A DNA stretch of 14,425 nucleotides from JAKQHY01 sp034429475 (GCA_034429475.1 DAOUGD010000093.1:1-14425), one strand, 5' to 3'. Counted from the first letter of the stretch, positions 6,866-12,714 are shown. Notes: generated by a model from the sequence alone, not told the origin. Made by a program: numbers and translations.

Positions 6866-7273
6866 CTACTCTGTCCCCAGAACAATACCTGCCCGCTTCA
6901 TAAACGCCAGTAATTGATCCAGATCACATGGCATTGTGCAGTATTCATGCAAAGGTGGCTGGAAGACCTCAGCGAACCAGCGGTATCCACTCTGTTGGCG
7001 CGAAGATTCTGTAATAAGAGTTACCGTAGGGACTTTCCCTTTCACAACTTCCATCAAGCCAGCCGTTTCGTCTTCACAATTAGCCATCGCCCAATCTGAA
7101 ACCATAACAATGCCGCTTAGTCTTTGTGATTGAATGATAGATAGAGCTTCTTCTGGCGAAGAAGTCGTTAGCACATTGAAGCCTTTTTGTCGTAAAAATT
7201 CGCTAACTACATTGTGCCATTCCCCGTCAATAGCTAGCAAGATAGGAGCTGGAGACAGAGTGTTCTGGTTCAT
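6866..7273 (-). CDS. Degenerate receiver-like (pseudo-REC) domain protein
   Basis: This 135-residue protein reads as a lone receiver fold: ILLAIDGEWHNVVSEFLRQKGFNVLTT (11-37), SPEEALSIIQ (39-48), GIVMVSDWAM (54-63), PTVTLITES (82-90) and a final YCTMPCDLDQLLAFM (111-125). Asp60 sits at the phosphoacceptor position and Thr88 at the switch Thr. The usual acidic pair is reduced to Asp16 with Gly17, and the invariant Lys of the KP motif is Met114. Canonical phosphotransfer is therefore doubtful, and it may be a protein-binding pseudo-receiver. It has no output domain. It sits between the 2Fe-2S and molybdopterin genes of one enzyme. Three 60-base rows (from 6901, 7081 and 7141) total 74/180 GC, about 41%, against 78% in a row of the large subunit. 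The ribosome site (GAGGAA, about 12 bases from the ATG) is weak. Confidence 0.72.
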   Translation of the reverse strand: MNQNTLSPAPILLAIDGEWHNVVSEFLRQKGFNVLTTSSPEEALSIIQSQRLSGIVMVSDWAMANCEDETAGLMEVVKGKVPTVTLITESSRQQSGYRWFAEVFQPPLHEYCTMPCDLDQLLAFMKRAGIVLGTE

Positions 7274-7323
7274 AAAGACAATGATTCCTCAACTACCAAT
7301 TTCCGGTTTATGGAGAGTCGCCT

Positions 7324-7365
7324 GACCGCCACTCCTAACGCCTCACTCGCCACTCGCCGCCAACA
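7324..7365. repeat. Heptamer array containing the stop codon of the 2Fe-2S subunit
   Basis: Units GACCGCC, ACTCCTA, ACGCCTC, ACTCGCC, ACTCGCC and GCCAACA follow one another without gaps. The 2Fe-2S gene stop (complement of 7343-7345) and its last codons lie within the array. Confidence 0.65.
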
Positions 7366-7810
7366 CCGCCCGCACGATCTTATCGTAGCCGGTGCAGCGG
7401 CAGAGGTTGCCCGCCAGCCACGCGCGGATCTCCGCCTCCGTCGGATGCGGGTTGCGATCCAGCAGCGCCTTCGACGCGATCAGCATCCCAGGCGTGCAGA
7501 AGCCACATTGCAGCGCGTCGTTTTCGGCGAAGGCTTTCTGTAAGGGGTGCAGCCTGGGCCACTCGGCCAGTCCTTCGACCGTGACCACGCTTCGTCCCTC
7601 GATTTCCACAGCCAGCACCAAGCACGAGTTGACCAGCCGCCCGTCGAGCAGCACGCTGCACGCGCCGCAATTGCCGTCGTTGCAGCCCTCCTTCGTCCCT
7701 GTGAGACCCAATCCATCGCGCAGCACTTCCAACAGGCTTTGCTGCGGCTCGCACAAAAATTCCGTCTCTTCCCCGTTAATCGTGGCAGATACTAAAGTTT
7801 TCTTGGTCAT
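7343..7810 (-). CDS. Xanthine dehydrogenase-family 2Fe-2S subunit (small subunit)
   Basis: Starting from the ATG at 7810 this is a 155-residue protein of normal length for the family. The plant-type ferredoxin cluster ligands are Cys43, Cys48, Cys51 and Cys63 (GCNDGNCGAC...NSC). The second cluster in the helical domain uses Cys102, Cys105, Cys137 and Cys139 (QCGFCTPGM...GNLCRCTGYDKI). Both sets are complete. It relays electrons from the molybdenum site to FAD. The frame is open upstream to 7936, but that extension is translated from heptamer repeats and has no family similarity. An AAGGAG site 5 bases before 7810 decides the start. It lies between the FAD subunit and the pseudo-receiver gene, separated from the FAD subunit by a 167-base gap almost filled with repeats. 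Confidence 0.95.
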   Translation of the reverse strand: MTKKTLVSATINGEETEFLCEPQQSLLEVLRDGLGLTGTKEGCNDGNCGACSVLLDGRLVNSCLVLAVEIEGRSVVTVEGLAEWPRLHPLQKAFAENDALQCGFCTPGMLIASKALLDRNPHPTEAEIRAWLAGNLCRCTGYDKIVRAVLAASGE

Positions 7811-7821
7811 AATGACTCCTT

Positions 7822-8001
7822 GCGTATTCCGTATTCCGTATTCCGTAGTCCGTGAAACGTGAAACGTGAGGTTGCAAGACATAGAATTCTCGATTCTTAA
7901 TTCTTGCATCCTGCATCTTGCTTCCTGCCTCCTCACTCCTAACTCCTAACTCGCCACTCGCTCACTCGCTTTTTCGCTCATTCGCTTGCTCGCTCACTCG
8001 C
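7822..8001. repeat. 180-base walking heptamer-to-octamer tandem array
   Basis: From 7822 the sequence parses into consecutive heptamers that drift: GCGTATT, CCGTATT twice, CCGTAGT, CCGTGAA, ACGTGAA, ACGTGAG, then a less regular part. It continues as GATTCTT, AATTCTT, GCATCCT, GCATCTT, GCTTCCT, GCCTCCT, CACTCCT, AACTCCT, AACTCGC and CACTCGC (7892-7961). The unit then becomes eight bases long and ends in TCGC: TCACTCGC, TTTTTCGC, TCATTCGC, TTGCTCGC, TCACTCGC (7962-8001). The last part lies inside the FAD subunit gene and supplies its stop codon and final residues. It is not a CRISPR array, since there are no spacers or long conserved repeats. Confidence 0.8.
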
Positions 8002-8847
8002 TGCGCGAAGCGCCCGCTTCACCAGTACGCCGACCAGATGCCGGCGCTGATCGGCGGTGCCGCGCACGTCGGTGATGGGACGGCAGGCTTCCTGGGCGAT
8101 GACGGCCGCGGCGGCAAAGGCGTCCTCCGTCGGGCGGTGGCCGATGAGGGCCGCGCCCGCTTTGGTGACGAAGAGCGGCGTCGGGGCGACGGCGGAGAGG
8201 GCGATGCGCGCGTCCGCCACCGTGCCATCGGCGGTGAGCTGTAGCCACGCGCCCGCACCGGCTACCGCGATGTCCATCTCGGCGCGGGGGGTGAAGCGCA
8301 GGTAGGCCGCGCCGTTCCGGGGCGTCGGCGCCGGGACGCGCAGCGCGACCAGCATCTCGCTGGGCTGCCGCACGGTCTTACCCGGCGCGGTGCAGAAGTC
8401 GCGCACGGGGACGCAGCGCGTGCTATCCGCCCCGGTAAGCTGCGCCTCCGCGCCCAGCACGATGAGCGCGGGGATGCTGTCGCCGCTCGGCGCGGCGTTG
8501 CACAGGTTGCCGCCGACCGTCGCCCGGCCCTGGATCGCCGATCCGCCGATGATGTGGACGGCGTCCACCAGGCCGGGGTAGTGCGCGCGCACGTCGGGAT
8601 GCTCGCACAACTCGGCGCACGAGACCGCCGCGCCGAAGGTCAAACCGGCGACCGGGTCAAAGGCGATGCGCGTTAGTTCGGGGATGCGTTTCACGTCCAC
8701 CAATAGCGCCGCATCGGACGCGCCCCGGCGCAACTGCACCAACAAGTCCGTCCCCCCGGCCAACGGACGCGCGCGGGGACCGTATTCAGACAATAAAGCT
8801 ACGGCTGCCTCTATTGAAGTGGGAGCCTGGTAAGTGAATGGTTTCAT
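7978..8847 (-). CDS. Xanthine dehydrogenase-family FAD-binding (medium) subunit
   Basis: This 289-residue protein has the CoxM/FAD-binding PCMH layout. Residues 1-29 form the start of the flavin domain. The FAD-pyrophosphate loops are AGGTDLL (30-36) and TVGGNLCNAAPSGDS (110-124), and the C-terminal dehydrogenase domain spans about 175-280. It takes electrons from the 2Fe-2S subunit and hands them to NAD or another acceptor. The start at 8847 is chosen because GGAGGAGG lies 4 bases upstream and family similarity begins at MKPFTYQAP. The frame extends to 8991, but that stretch reads through the inverted-repeat element. The last residues (ASERASE) are encoded by the octamer repeat, so the C-terminal tail appears to have been replaced or extended by repeat growth. 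It is the first gene of the hydroxylase operon. Confidence 0.94.
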   Translation of the reverse strand: MKPFTYQAPTSIEAAVALLSEYGPRARPLAGGTDLLVQLRRGASDAALLVDVKRIPELTRIAFDPVAGLTFGAAVSCAELCEHPDVRAHYPGLVDAVHIIGGSAIQGRATVGGNLCNAAPSGDSIPALIVLGAEAQLTGADSTRCVPVRDFCTAPGKTVRQPSEMLVALRVPAPTPRNGAAYLRFTPRAEMDIAVAGAGAWLQLTADGTVADARIALSAVAPTPLFVTKAGAALIGHRPTEDAFAAAAVIAQEACRPITDVRGTADQRRHLVGVLVKRALRAASERASE

Positions 8848-8870
8848 CCGTCCTCCTCCGAAAATAGCTT

Positions 8871-8942
8871 TTGTAGGCGCGGAATCTCTTCCGCGCTTCC
8901 GTACACTTGCCGTTGCTCGCGACAGGGATGTCACGCCTACAA
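8871..8942. repeat. 72-base inverted-repeat (REP/MITE-like) element with inner hairpins
   Basis: TTGTAGGCG (8871-8879) and CGCCTACAA (8934-8942) form a perfect 9-bp outer stem. Inside are CGGAA-TCTC-TTCCG (8880-8893, extendable to 8 bp as 8877-8896) and GACA-GGGA-TGTC (8921-8932). The fold is cloverleaf-like and tRNA-sized, but no T-loop, anticodon arm or acceptor logic fits a tRNA. It lies between the predicted promoter and the ribosome site of the hydroxylase operon, so it would be part of that mRNA leader. From its form I take it for a dispersed repetitive element; a leader RNA regulator is the alternative. Confidence 0.65.
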
Positions 8943-8971
8943 TTTCGTCCTTATTCCTAGTTTCTGCGTGT

Positions 8972-8999
8972 GTTGTAGCATAATCCAGCATTAAGACAA
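8972..8999 (-). promoter_or_regulatory. Weak predicted promoter for the hydroxylase operon
   Basis: On the minus strand TTGTCT (8999-8994) and TACAAC (8977-8972) are 16 bases apart. Each is a moderate match to sigma-70 consensus. The start would be near 8965, giving a leader of about 115 bases that includes the 72-base inverted-repeat element. Confidence 0.35.
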
Positions 9000-9062
9000 G
9001 TTTAGAATTGTGGGCTTTCCAGTGACTTTGAAATATGATGACGGAAGTCTTTACCCATAGAC

Positions 9063-9090
9063 TTGTTAGTTTTTTATAAACTGGTACACT
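9063..9090 (+). promoter_or_regulatory. Predicted extended -10 promoter of the miniprotein unit
   Basis: TTGTTA (9063-9068) is followed after 16 bases by TACACT (9085-9090), which is preceded by TGG, an extended -10 motif. A small inverted repeat, AAGTCT (9045-9050) with AGACTT (9059-9064), touches the -35 and could be an operator. Transcription would begin around 9097. Confidence 0.55.
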
Positions 9091-9129
9091 GTAGACAATG
9101 ACTCAAATTCAACATGACGGAAAGAGGCT

Positions 9130-9255
9130 ATGTACGACGATAACCAGGATTTGACCCCCACTTGCACACTCTCCGGTTTTTTGTGGCGTATTACGTTCTG
9201 TCTTTCAATGTTGTTGTTGCTGTTGTACCTCGGTCTTAACTTGCCGGTGACGTAA
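9130..9255 (+). CDS. Small membrane protein, 41 residues, unknown function
   Basis: The frame encodes 41 residues. The first 20 are polar and acidic (Met-Tyr-Asp-Asp-Asn-Gln-Asp...). From about residue 21 to 38 there is a single hydrophobic span rich in Leu (ITFCLSMLLLLLYLGL), ending with a short PVT tail. Two Cys residues (12 and 24) are present. A GGAAAG-type ribosome site lies 5 bases before the ATG. What makes it credible is its surroundings: a predicted promoter ends 39 bases upstream, and a strong hairpin terminator begins 2 bases after the stop. The gene therefore fills its own transcript. I do not recognise a family. An overlapping 18-codon frame starts at 9098, and the transcript could instead act as a small RNA. 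It diverges from the hydroxylase operon and precedes the UbiB-like kinase. Confidence 0.5.
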   Translation: MYDDNQDLTPTCTLSGFLWRITFCLSMLLLLLYLGLNLPVT

Positions 9256-9257
9256 CC

Positions 9258-9291
9258 GGGCCGGGTCCAGGTTGACCCGGCCCTGATTTTT
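9258..9291 (+). terminator. Strong rho-independent terminator
   Basis: GGGCCGGGTC (9258-9267) and GACCCGGCCC (9274-9283) form a perfect 10-bp, GC-rich stem with a six-base loop. TGATTTTT (9284-9291) follows on the plus strand. It closes the miniprotein unit and insulates the UbiB/ABC1 kinase gene from it. Confidence 0.9.
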
Positions 9292-9312
9292 CCCCCACAC
9301 CATTTCTTCCAC

Positions 9313-9340
9313 TTGCATCCTTTGCCATACTCGCTAAACT
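9313..9340 (+). promoter_or_regulatory. Possible promoter of the UbiB/ABC1 kinase gene
   Basis: TTGCAT (9313-9318) and TAAACT (9335-9340) are 16 bases apart, downstream of the terminator. The -10 overlaps the left arm of an inverted repeat. The match is moderate. Confidence 0.4.
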
Positions 9341-9377
9341 ACGGGTAAGGCCATTTTAGAACGCTTGCCGTAGTTTA
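9335..9377 (+). promoter_or_regulatory. 10-bp inverted repeat directly before the kinase ribosome site
   Basis: TAAACTACGG (9335-9344) and CCGTAGTTTA (9368-9377) are perfect inverse complements separated by 23 bases. The right arm ends where the AAGGA ribosome site begins. It could be an operator overlapping the -10, or an RNA hairpin that controls access to the ribosome site. No T-run follows, so it is not a terminator. Confidence 0.5.
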
Positions 9378-9387
9378 AAGGATGCCC

Positions 9388-11043
9388 ATGCTCAAGGTGC
9401 CGACGATTGCCCGCCCGATACGCCACTTACGGCGTTACCGGCATATCCTGACCGTCTTTACCCGCCACGGCTTCGGGTTTGCCCTTTCGCATCTCCCCGC
9501 CGAACCGCTGTGGCTGCGCGATCTTTATCCCTTCCCGGATCAGGAACCGGCCACGCTGCCGGCGCATTTCCGCCAGGCACTTGAGGAATTGGGGCCGGCC
9601 TTCGTCAAACTCGGCCAGATGTTGAGCACGCGCCCCGACTTGCTGCCGCTGAACTACATCAACGAGCTGTCCAAACTGCAAGACGAAGTCCCACCCGTCC
9701 CCTGGGCGGACATTCACCAGGTGCTCACCGAAGAATTGGGGAAGCCGCCCGAAGACATCTTCGAGAAGCTTGACCCTCATCCCCTGGCGGCGGCCTCCCT
9801 GGCCCAGGTTCACGTCGCGTGGCTGCCGGGACGGCAGAAGGTGGTCATCAAAGTGCAGCGCCCCAACATCCTGCCCACCATCCACACCGACCTGGAAATC
9901 ATCCAGGACCTCGCGCACTACGCCGAGCAGACGCCGCTCGGCCAGGTCTACAATCTGACCGAAATCGCCCAGGACTTTTCCGACACGCTTCAACGCGAAC
10001 TGAACTATCAACGGGAGGCGCGCAACGCCGACCGGATTCGGGAAAATTTCGCCCACGAAACCTGCCTGCACATCCCGTGGGTCTACTGGGAATACACCAC
10101 CCGCCGCGTCATGGTGATGGAACACATCAGCGGTATCAAAATTGACGACGTGGACGCGCTGGACGCCGCCGGATACGACCGCCACAAAATCGCCAACAAC
10201 GCCGCGCGGATGATCGTCAAGGAAATGCTGGACGACGGCTTTTTCCACGCCGACCCCCACCCCGGAAATTTCGTGGTGATGGAGAACGAGGTCATCGGCG
10301 CGATGGACTTCGGCATGGTGGGGTATCTCAGCGACGCCGACCGGGTCAACCTGATTCGGTTGTACAACGTGGCCGTGCGGCTGGACGCACAGGGGGTGGC
10401 GGATGAGTTGATTCACGTCGGGGCCGCGCCGCCGGACGTAGACCGCCGCGCCCTGGCCCGCGACATCGAGCGGCTCCTGCGTAATTACTACGGCCTCGCG
10501 CTCCAAGAAGTGCGCGTCAACGAGCTGCTCAACGAAGTGATGCCCCTCGCCTTTGAACATCACCTGCAACTGCCGACGAACTTCTGGCTGCTCGGTAAGA
10601 CGCTGGCGATGATGGAAGGCATCGGCCTGAAGCTGGCGCCGGATTTTGACGTGTTCGCCTTCTCCGGCCCTTACGTGACCCGCTTGATTCTCAAGTCCGC
10701 ACTGCCCACCCGACACTGGGTGGACGATGCGCTGCGGCGCTCGATGGCCTGGGGCGATCTGCTGGACGCGCTGCCCCACGCCGGGATGCTGCTGGTAGAC
10801 CAGATCGAAAAACGCGAGCCGTTCCATCTGACGGTAGAGCCGGAAGTCTTGGCGCGTGTGGATCGGATGGTGACGCGGATGGCCCTCAGCCTCATCGTCG
10901 CCGGCATGGTCGTCGGCCTTTCCAACGTCATCCCCACCCTCGGTAATACGCCGTGGACCATCCAGGCGTTAGGGCTGCTGATGTTTGCTCTCGTGGTGCT
11001 AATGGGATTTTGGATACTACTCTCCATTATCCGCAAGAAATGA
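9388..11043 (+). CDS. UbiB/ABC1 (ADCK-like) atypical kinase/ATPase
   Basis: This 551-residue protein has all hallmark ABC1 motifs. The KxGQ motif is Lys74-Leu-Gly-Gln77 (FVKLGQMLSTRPDLLP), and the Ala-rich loop replacing the P-loop is AAAS (134-137). It also has Lys155 (VVIKVQRP), Glu204 in QRELNYQREA, the catalytic HADPHPGN (287-294) and the metal-binding DFG at Asp307. Two C-terminal hydrophobic spans (about 499-516 and 526-546) anchor it to the membrane. UbiB/ADCK proteins support isoprenoid quinone biosynthesis or lipid handling, using ATPase rather than classic protein-kinase activity. I prefer the second ATG (9388), five bases after AAAGGA, over the ATG at 9382, which touches that site. 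It is monocistronic, with its own terminator (11046-11109). Confidence 0.95.
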   Translation: MLKVPTIARPIRHLRRYRHILTVFTRHGFGFALSHLPAEPLWLRDLYPFPDQEPATLPAHFRQALEELGPAFVKLGQMLSTRPDLLPLNYINELSKLQDEVPPVPWADIHQVLTEELGKPPEDIFEKLDPHPLAAASLAQVHVAWLPGRQKVVIKVQRPNILPTIHTDLEIIQDLAHYAEQTPLGQVYNLTEIAQDFSDTLQRELNYQREARNADRIRENFAHETCLHIPWVYWEYTTRRVMVMEHISGIKIDDVDALDAAGYDRHKIANNAARMIVKEMLDDGFFHADPHPGNFVVMENEVIGAMDFGMVGYLSDADRVNLIRLYNVAVRLDAQGVADELIHVGAAPPDVDRRALARDIERLLRNYYGLALQEVRVNELLNEVMPLAFEHHLQLPTNFWLLGKTLAMMEGIGLKLAPDFDVFAFSGPYVTRLILKSALPTRHWVDDALRRSMAWGDLLDALPHAGMLLVDQIEKREPFHLTVEPEVLARVDRMVTRMALSLIVAGMVVGLSNVIPTLGNTPWTIQALGLLMFALVVLMGFWILLSIIRKK

Positions 11044-11045
11044 TC

Positions 11046-11109
11046 CTCAACGGATGTAGCGGATTGAACGGAAAATCCGTCGCATCCGTTAAATCCGTTG
11101 AGCTTTTTT
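11046..11109 (+). terminator. Terminator hairpin built from the AACGGAT repeat
   Basis: CTCAACGGATGTAGCGGAT (11046-11064) pairs with the segment 11084-11102, with only two mismatches in 19 positions, and TTTTTT follows at 11104-11109. It ends the kinase transcript. Its right arm overlaps the end of the convergent methyltransferase gene and encodes that protein's last residues, so one repeat serves as terminator and coding end. Confidence 0.85.
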
Positions 11110-11820
11110 CGTCGCCAGAATAAGAAACAAGGGCAGATGCGCCACGTGCTGCCATCCCTGCGCCGTCTTTGCCGTGTGGGATGCGCGCTCTAGTTTGGCG
11201 GACTCATCCGGCGTCAGCGGCAGATCGCGCAAGAAGTCCAGGCGTGCCGGGGACGCCGGCGTCAGCGTGTCCAGCAGCGACACACGCACGTCAAGCCCCT
11301 GCGCGCTCAACAGCCCCGGCAGCTTGCGCCCGACCAGCGGGTCCGCCCCGGCCCGCGCCAGCGCCGCCAGCCACACCTCGCGGGTGACGACCTCCGGCGG
11401 AGACTCGATCAGCCCGCCGTAGTCCGGCTCCAAAGCGACCAGCACACCGCCCGGCGTCAGCACGCGCGCGACTTCCGCTACGACGACGGCCAACGGCGTC
11501 ATCCACAGAAGTCCAAACTGCGTGAACACAAGATCGAAGGCATCACTTTGAAAGGGCAGGCGCGCCCCATCCCCGCCCACGCGCGCGGCAGACGCATCGC
11601 AGGCGCGCAGCGCATCCCCCGCGCGATCCAGCGCCACGACGCTCCCGCCGGCGCGCCGCGCCAATTCCCCCGTCACCGCGCCGTAGCCTGCTCCGAGGTC
11701 CAGCACCCGCTTCCGCTGCGCGATCGTCGCCCGCCGCAGCAACGCCGACCGCGCCGGCGCCAGCCACGCCGCCTGCAGCGCCAACAACTCAGCCGCCGGT
11801 AATTCTGCCCGCAATTTCAT
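11089..11820 (-). CDS. Class I SAM-dependent methyltransferase
   Basis: This 243-residue protein has a Rossmann methyltransferase domain of the Methyltransf_11 type. Motif I is VLDLGAGYG (39-47), the acidic residue ending strand 2 is Asp65 (VVALDRAG), and Asp84 lies in the GGDGARLPF segment. The motif IV region is FDLVFTQFGLLWM (95-107), and the post-motif block is EVARVLTPGGVLVALEPDYGG (116-136). The C-terminal part (170-236) probably covers the substrate, which cannot be named. No signal or membrane segment is seen. The final residues KKAQRI come partly from the terminator repeat shared with the convergent kinase gene, so the natural C-terminus may have been altered. A modest AAAGGG site lies 7 bases before the ATG. 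Confidence 0.87.
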   Translation of the reverse strand: MKLRAELPAAELLALQAAWLAPARSALLRRATIAQRKRVLDLGAGYGAVTGELARRAGGSVVALDRAGDALRACDASAARVGGDGARLPFQSDAFDLVFTQFGLLWMTPLAVVVAEVARVLTPGGVLVALEPDYGGLIESPPEVVTREVWLAALARAGADPLVGRKLPGLLSAQGLDVRVSLLDTLTPASPARLDFLRDLPLTPDESAKLERASHTAKTAQGWQHVAHLPLFLILATKKAQRI

Positions 11821-11835
11821 GCCACACCCTTTGGG

Positions 11836-11890
11836 TCAACGGATTCAGCGGATTAAAAATCTGCTTAATCGGCTCAATCTGCTGACAAGA
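11836..11890. repeat. 9-base tandem repeat region
   Basis: TCAACGGAT and TCAGCGGAT (11836-11853) are followed, after TAAAAATCTGC, by TTAATCGGC, TCAATCTGC and TGACAAGAT (11865-11891). It lies between the divergent methyltransferase and MBL-fold genes and resembles the array at 1550-1576. Confidence 0.6.
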
Positions 11891-11892
11891 TT

Positions 11893-11919
11893 TTTACAAA
11901 TTGAACGTCCAAGTATAAT
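11893..11919 (+). promoter_or_regulatory. Predicted promoter of the MBL-fold hydrolase gene
   Basis: A perfect TATAAT lies at 11914-11919, with TTTACA (11893-11898) 15 bases upstream, or TTTTAC with the more usual 16. Start of transcription would be near 11926, leaving a leader of about 93 bases that carries another AACGGAT array. Confidence 0.55.
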
Positions 11920-11941
11920 GGATGACCAGGACGAAAATCCA

Positions 11942-11968
11942 TCAACGGTTCAACGGATTGAAATGGAT
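11942..11968. repeat. AACGGAT-family repeat in the MBL-fold gene leader
   Basis: TCAACGGT, TCAACGGAT and TGAAATGGAT follow one another. The unit matches the arrays at 3314-3340 and 11836-11853. Confidence 0.6.
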
Positions 11969-12018
11969 TTGTGATCCTATCATTCCGTAAATCCTGTTAT
12001 TTTCTGAGGAGGTACACC

Positions 12019-12714
12019 ATGCAGCAAATCATGCCCGATGTTTATATGCTTGACAGCACGCGTCCGGCCAACGTTTATCTAGTAGGAGGCGCGCCGGAAC
12101 TGATCCTCATTGACACCAGTATGCCGGGGAAAACGGATGCCATTCTGGCGGAATTGTCCGCCGCCGGATTCGCGCCAGCGGACGTGCGCGCCATCGTGCT
12201 GACGCACCACCACGTGGACCACGTCGGCAGCGCGGCGGAGTTGGTGCGGCGCACCGCAGTGAAGGTGTGGGCGCACCGTGACGAAATCCCCTATATTGAG
12301 CAAACCGCGTCGGTGAAATTCTCCACGTTTGGCCGGCGACTATGGGGTTGGTTTACCGCGCACCTTATGCGCGCGGATCCCTGTCACGTGGATCGACCTT
12401 TGCAAGACGGCGAGGAGTTGCCCGTGCTGGATGGCCTCCGCGTCGTCCACGCGCCCGGCCACACCCTCGGCTGCATCGGGCTTTACCAGCCACAGCGACA
12501 ATTGCTCTTCTGCGGCGACATCTTCTTCAACGGCGGGCCGCTGGGCGGCAAGGGGGGCGTCAAATTGCCGCCGCGCCTGCCCAGTCTGGATATGGCGCAG
12601 GCCATCACCTCTGCGCGCAAAGTCGCCGAACTGCCGTTGGAAAGCGTCTGCTTCGGTCACGGCGAGCCTATCCTGACCGGCGCAGCGGAGGCTCTGAAAG
12701 CCGCCTTGCGCTGA
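12019..12714 (+). CDS. Metallo-beta-lactamase-fold hydrolase (glyoxalase II-like)
   Basis: From the ATG at 12019 the product is 231 residues. The zinc-site motif HxHxDH is His63-His64-His65-Val-Asp67-His68 (LTHHHVDHVGS). The remaining ligands are His148 (APGHT), Asp167 (FCGD) and His214 (FGHGEP). The full set is present, so an active di-zinc hydrolase is expected. The family includes glyoxalase II, lactonases, quorum-quenching enzymes and persulfide dioxygenases, and nothing here fixes the substrate. The frame is open to 11971, but a GAGGAGG site 6 bases before 12019 and the start of the fold at MPDVYMLDS set the start. There is no signal peptide. It is a single-gene unit with its own promoter, convergent with the lipoprotein gene. 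Confidence 0.92.
   Translation: MQQIMPDVYMLDSTRPANVYLVGGAPELILIDTSMPGKTDAILAELSAAGFAPADVRAIVLTHHHVDHVGSAAELVRRTAVKVWAHRDEIPYIEQTASVKFSTFGRRLWGWFTAHLMRADPCHVDRPLQDGEELPVLDGLRVVHAPGHTLGCIGLYQPQRQLLFCGDIFFNGGPLGGKGGVKLPPRLPSLDMAQAITSARKVAELPLESVCFGHGEPILTGAAEALKAALR

Noticed and set aside
7811..7936. 42-residue N-terminal extension of the 2Fe-2S subunit
   Set aside because: It is translated from heptamer repeats, has no family similarity, and a good ribosome site precedes the internal ATG at 7810.
7822..8001. CRISPR array
   Set aside because: The units are 7-8 bases, contiguous and drifting; there are no spacers, no repeats of 25-40 bases and no cas genes.
4475..8847. Aerobic CO dehydrogenase (form I)
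   Set aside because: The three-subunit layout matches, but the AYRCSFR active-site loop of form I CoxL is absent; YRAPGG is present instead.
8871..8942. tRNA or tRNA-like gene
   Set aside because: The size and cloverleaf shape fit, but there is no GTTCRA T-loop, no D-loop GG, no credible anticodon arm, and the inner stems are in the wrong places.
8848..8991. 48-residue N-terminal extension of the FAD subunit
   Set aside because: It reads through the inverted-repeat element; GGAGGAGG before the ATG at 8847 and the start of family similarity there decide against it.
9427..10827. 466-codon open frame on the minus strand opposite the UbiB/ABC1 kinase
   Set aside because: It is fully antisense to a protein with every family motif intact. 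Long opposite frames are expected from GC-rich third codon positions, and its translation shows no recognisable domain.
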